The notes under the pieces are model-generated. The model did not search any database and was not told where the DNA came from. It was given only the letters and a program-made list of their open reading frames with translations. A program made the translations under genes and the position numbers. A DNA stretch of 24,832 nucleotides, taken from positions 1-24,832 of IMG/VR virus record IMGVR_UViG_3300006749_000116; one strand, written 5' to 3'. The DNA comes from a virus. Shown one piece after another: positions 24,232 to 24,832 of this stretch (positions within the stretch are counted from its first letter, which is position 1; each line of letters opens with the position of its first letter).

Positions 24232-24239
24232 CAAAGTTA
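24232..24239 (-). promoter_or_regulatory. Promoter-like -7 box TAACTTTG
   Basis: The minus strand reads TAACTTTGT in the 45-base gap between portal and scaffold, 20 bases before the scaffold ATG. It shares the nine-base TANCTTTGT pattern with the boxes at 20794, 20411 and 14671. Confidence 0.5.
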
Positions 24240-24257
24240 TGATAAAAAAAATATTGT

Positions 24258-24832
24258 TTATCTAGGGTTAAACTCCGCTAGATCAAAGCCATCTAAAGAG
24301 TCTTCATTAGACTCAAAACTCACTGGAGGTAAATTGTTTTTTCTTTGCTCAATAAGTTTAGATTGTTCTGTGTTGGCTTGAGATATTCTTTTAGCTTTAG
24401 CTTCTTCTCTGTTTTTTTCCCTACTATCAATAGCCGCCTCTTGAACTCCTTTAATTTGCATTTGATACTCAAACTCAGTAGACATTAATTCTTTTTTAAG
24501 CATTGCCTCACTCTTTAGCTTCTCTATCTCAAAGGCAACTTCTGCTTGTTTGATTTGCATTTTACCTTGAGTTTCGGCTTGTATTTTCTGCATAGCCATC
24601 TGTGCAGCCATCTGTTGAGATTGAGCGTTTATCTTAGCTTGAGATTGTTGCTTCATCATTTCAGATTGTTGCTCTTCTTTCTTGTGTTGCTTTCTTTTTA
24701 CTTTAAGCAATTGATTAGCTAACTTAATGTTTTTGATTTCTCTAATATCAATAGCATCCTCTAAACCAATAGCATCTCTAGATAAAGCCATTTGTATATT
24801 AGATTCTAATTGAGCTTTTTCTTCTTCATCTG
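24258..24832 (-). CDS. Portal protein, C-terminal part (partial)
   Basis: The frame stays open to the window edge, so only the last 191 codons are seen; the ATG at 24791 is internal. The pattern SNIQMALSRDAIGLEDAIDI followed by REIKNIKLANQLLKVKRKQH is typical of the end of the portal core in Bacteroidota podovirus portals. A long Gln/Lys/Glu-rich helix follows (QQSEMMKQQSQAKINAQSQQ onward), and then an acidic tail ending FDLAEFNPR. Such extended helical tails are the barrel end of large portals. The order portal, scaffold, capsid supports the call. Confidence 0.75.
   Translation of the reverse strand, partial: DEEEKAQLESNIQMALSRDAIGLEDAIDIREIKNIKLANQLLKVKRKQHKKEEQQSEMMKQQSQAKINAQSQQMAAQMAMQKIQAETQGKMQIKQAEVAFEIEKLKSEAMLKKELMSTEFEYQMQIKGVQEAAIDSREKNREEAKAKRISQANTEQSKLIEQRKNNLPPVSFESNEDSLDGFDLAEFNPR

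Noticed and set aside
24241-24262. GATAAA/TTTATC inverted repeat after the portal gene
   Set aside because: The stem is almost all A-U and weak. It is likely a by-product of AT-rich sequence rather than a terminator.
1-24832. tRNA genes, CRISPR arrays, insertion sequences, integrase or attachment sites
   Set aside because: No cloverleaf, regularly spaced direct repeats, transposase motif or integrase was seen on reading both strands; a dedicated scan was not possible here.

Overview
The window looks like part of a tailed phage genome, most likely a short-tailed (podovirus-like) phage of a flavobacterium or another member of the Bacteroidota. The evidence is high AT content, AT-rich leaders such as TTAAAAATG instead of clear Shine-Dalgarno sites, TAnnTTTG-type -7 promoter boxes, and a virion gene order resembling crAss-like phages and the Cellulophaga podoviruses. 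The family assignment is from memory of protein motifs and gene order, not from a search.

Bases 1-2865 (+ strand) hold a compact operon with overlapping start and stop codons: the end of a VRR-NUC nuclease, an unknown protein, a protein built on a DnaA domain IV-like DNA-binding fold, two small unknown proteins, a calcineurin-like metallophosphoesterase, a 30-residue membrane peptide and two more small proteins. This is nucleic-acid metabolism and accessory content.

Bases 2862-24832 (- strand, read from high to low coordinates) hold the virion module: portal C-terminus, scaffold, major capsid protein, an unknown 245 aa protein, a 95 aa single-gene unit, two ring/connector-type proteins, a 1103 aa tail hub ('muzzle') and its separated C-terminal piece, two ejection-type internal proteins, and a giant 3067 aa polyvalent protein. 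The giant protein contains a zincin metallopeptidase site, a SAM-dependent methyltransferase and hydrophobic Gly/Ala-rich segments. Three intrinsic terminators and four copies of a TANCTTTGT promoter-like box divide the module into transcription units. The two strands converge at 2862-2865, where the two stop codons share TTAA.

The most striking item is a 63-codon gene (9233-9424, - strand) lying wholly inside the giant gene in another frame. Its N-terminus matches the well-known small phage protein motif MPFKSxAQRRWMY...KPELAKEFEKETP. The Glu-rich linker of the giant protein is encoded by the same bases. This looks like a true overprinted gene, and perhaps the scar of a gene fusion that trapped an older small gene.
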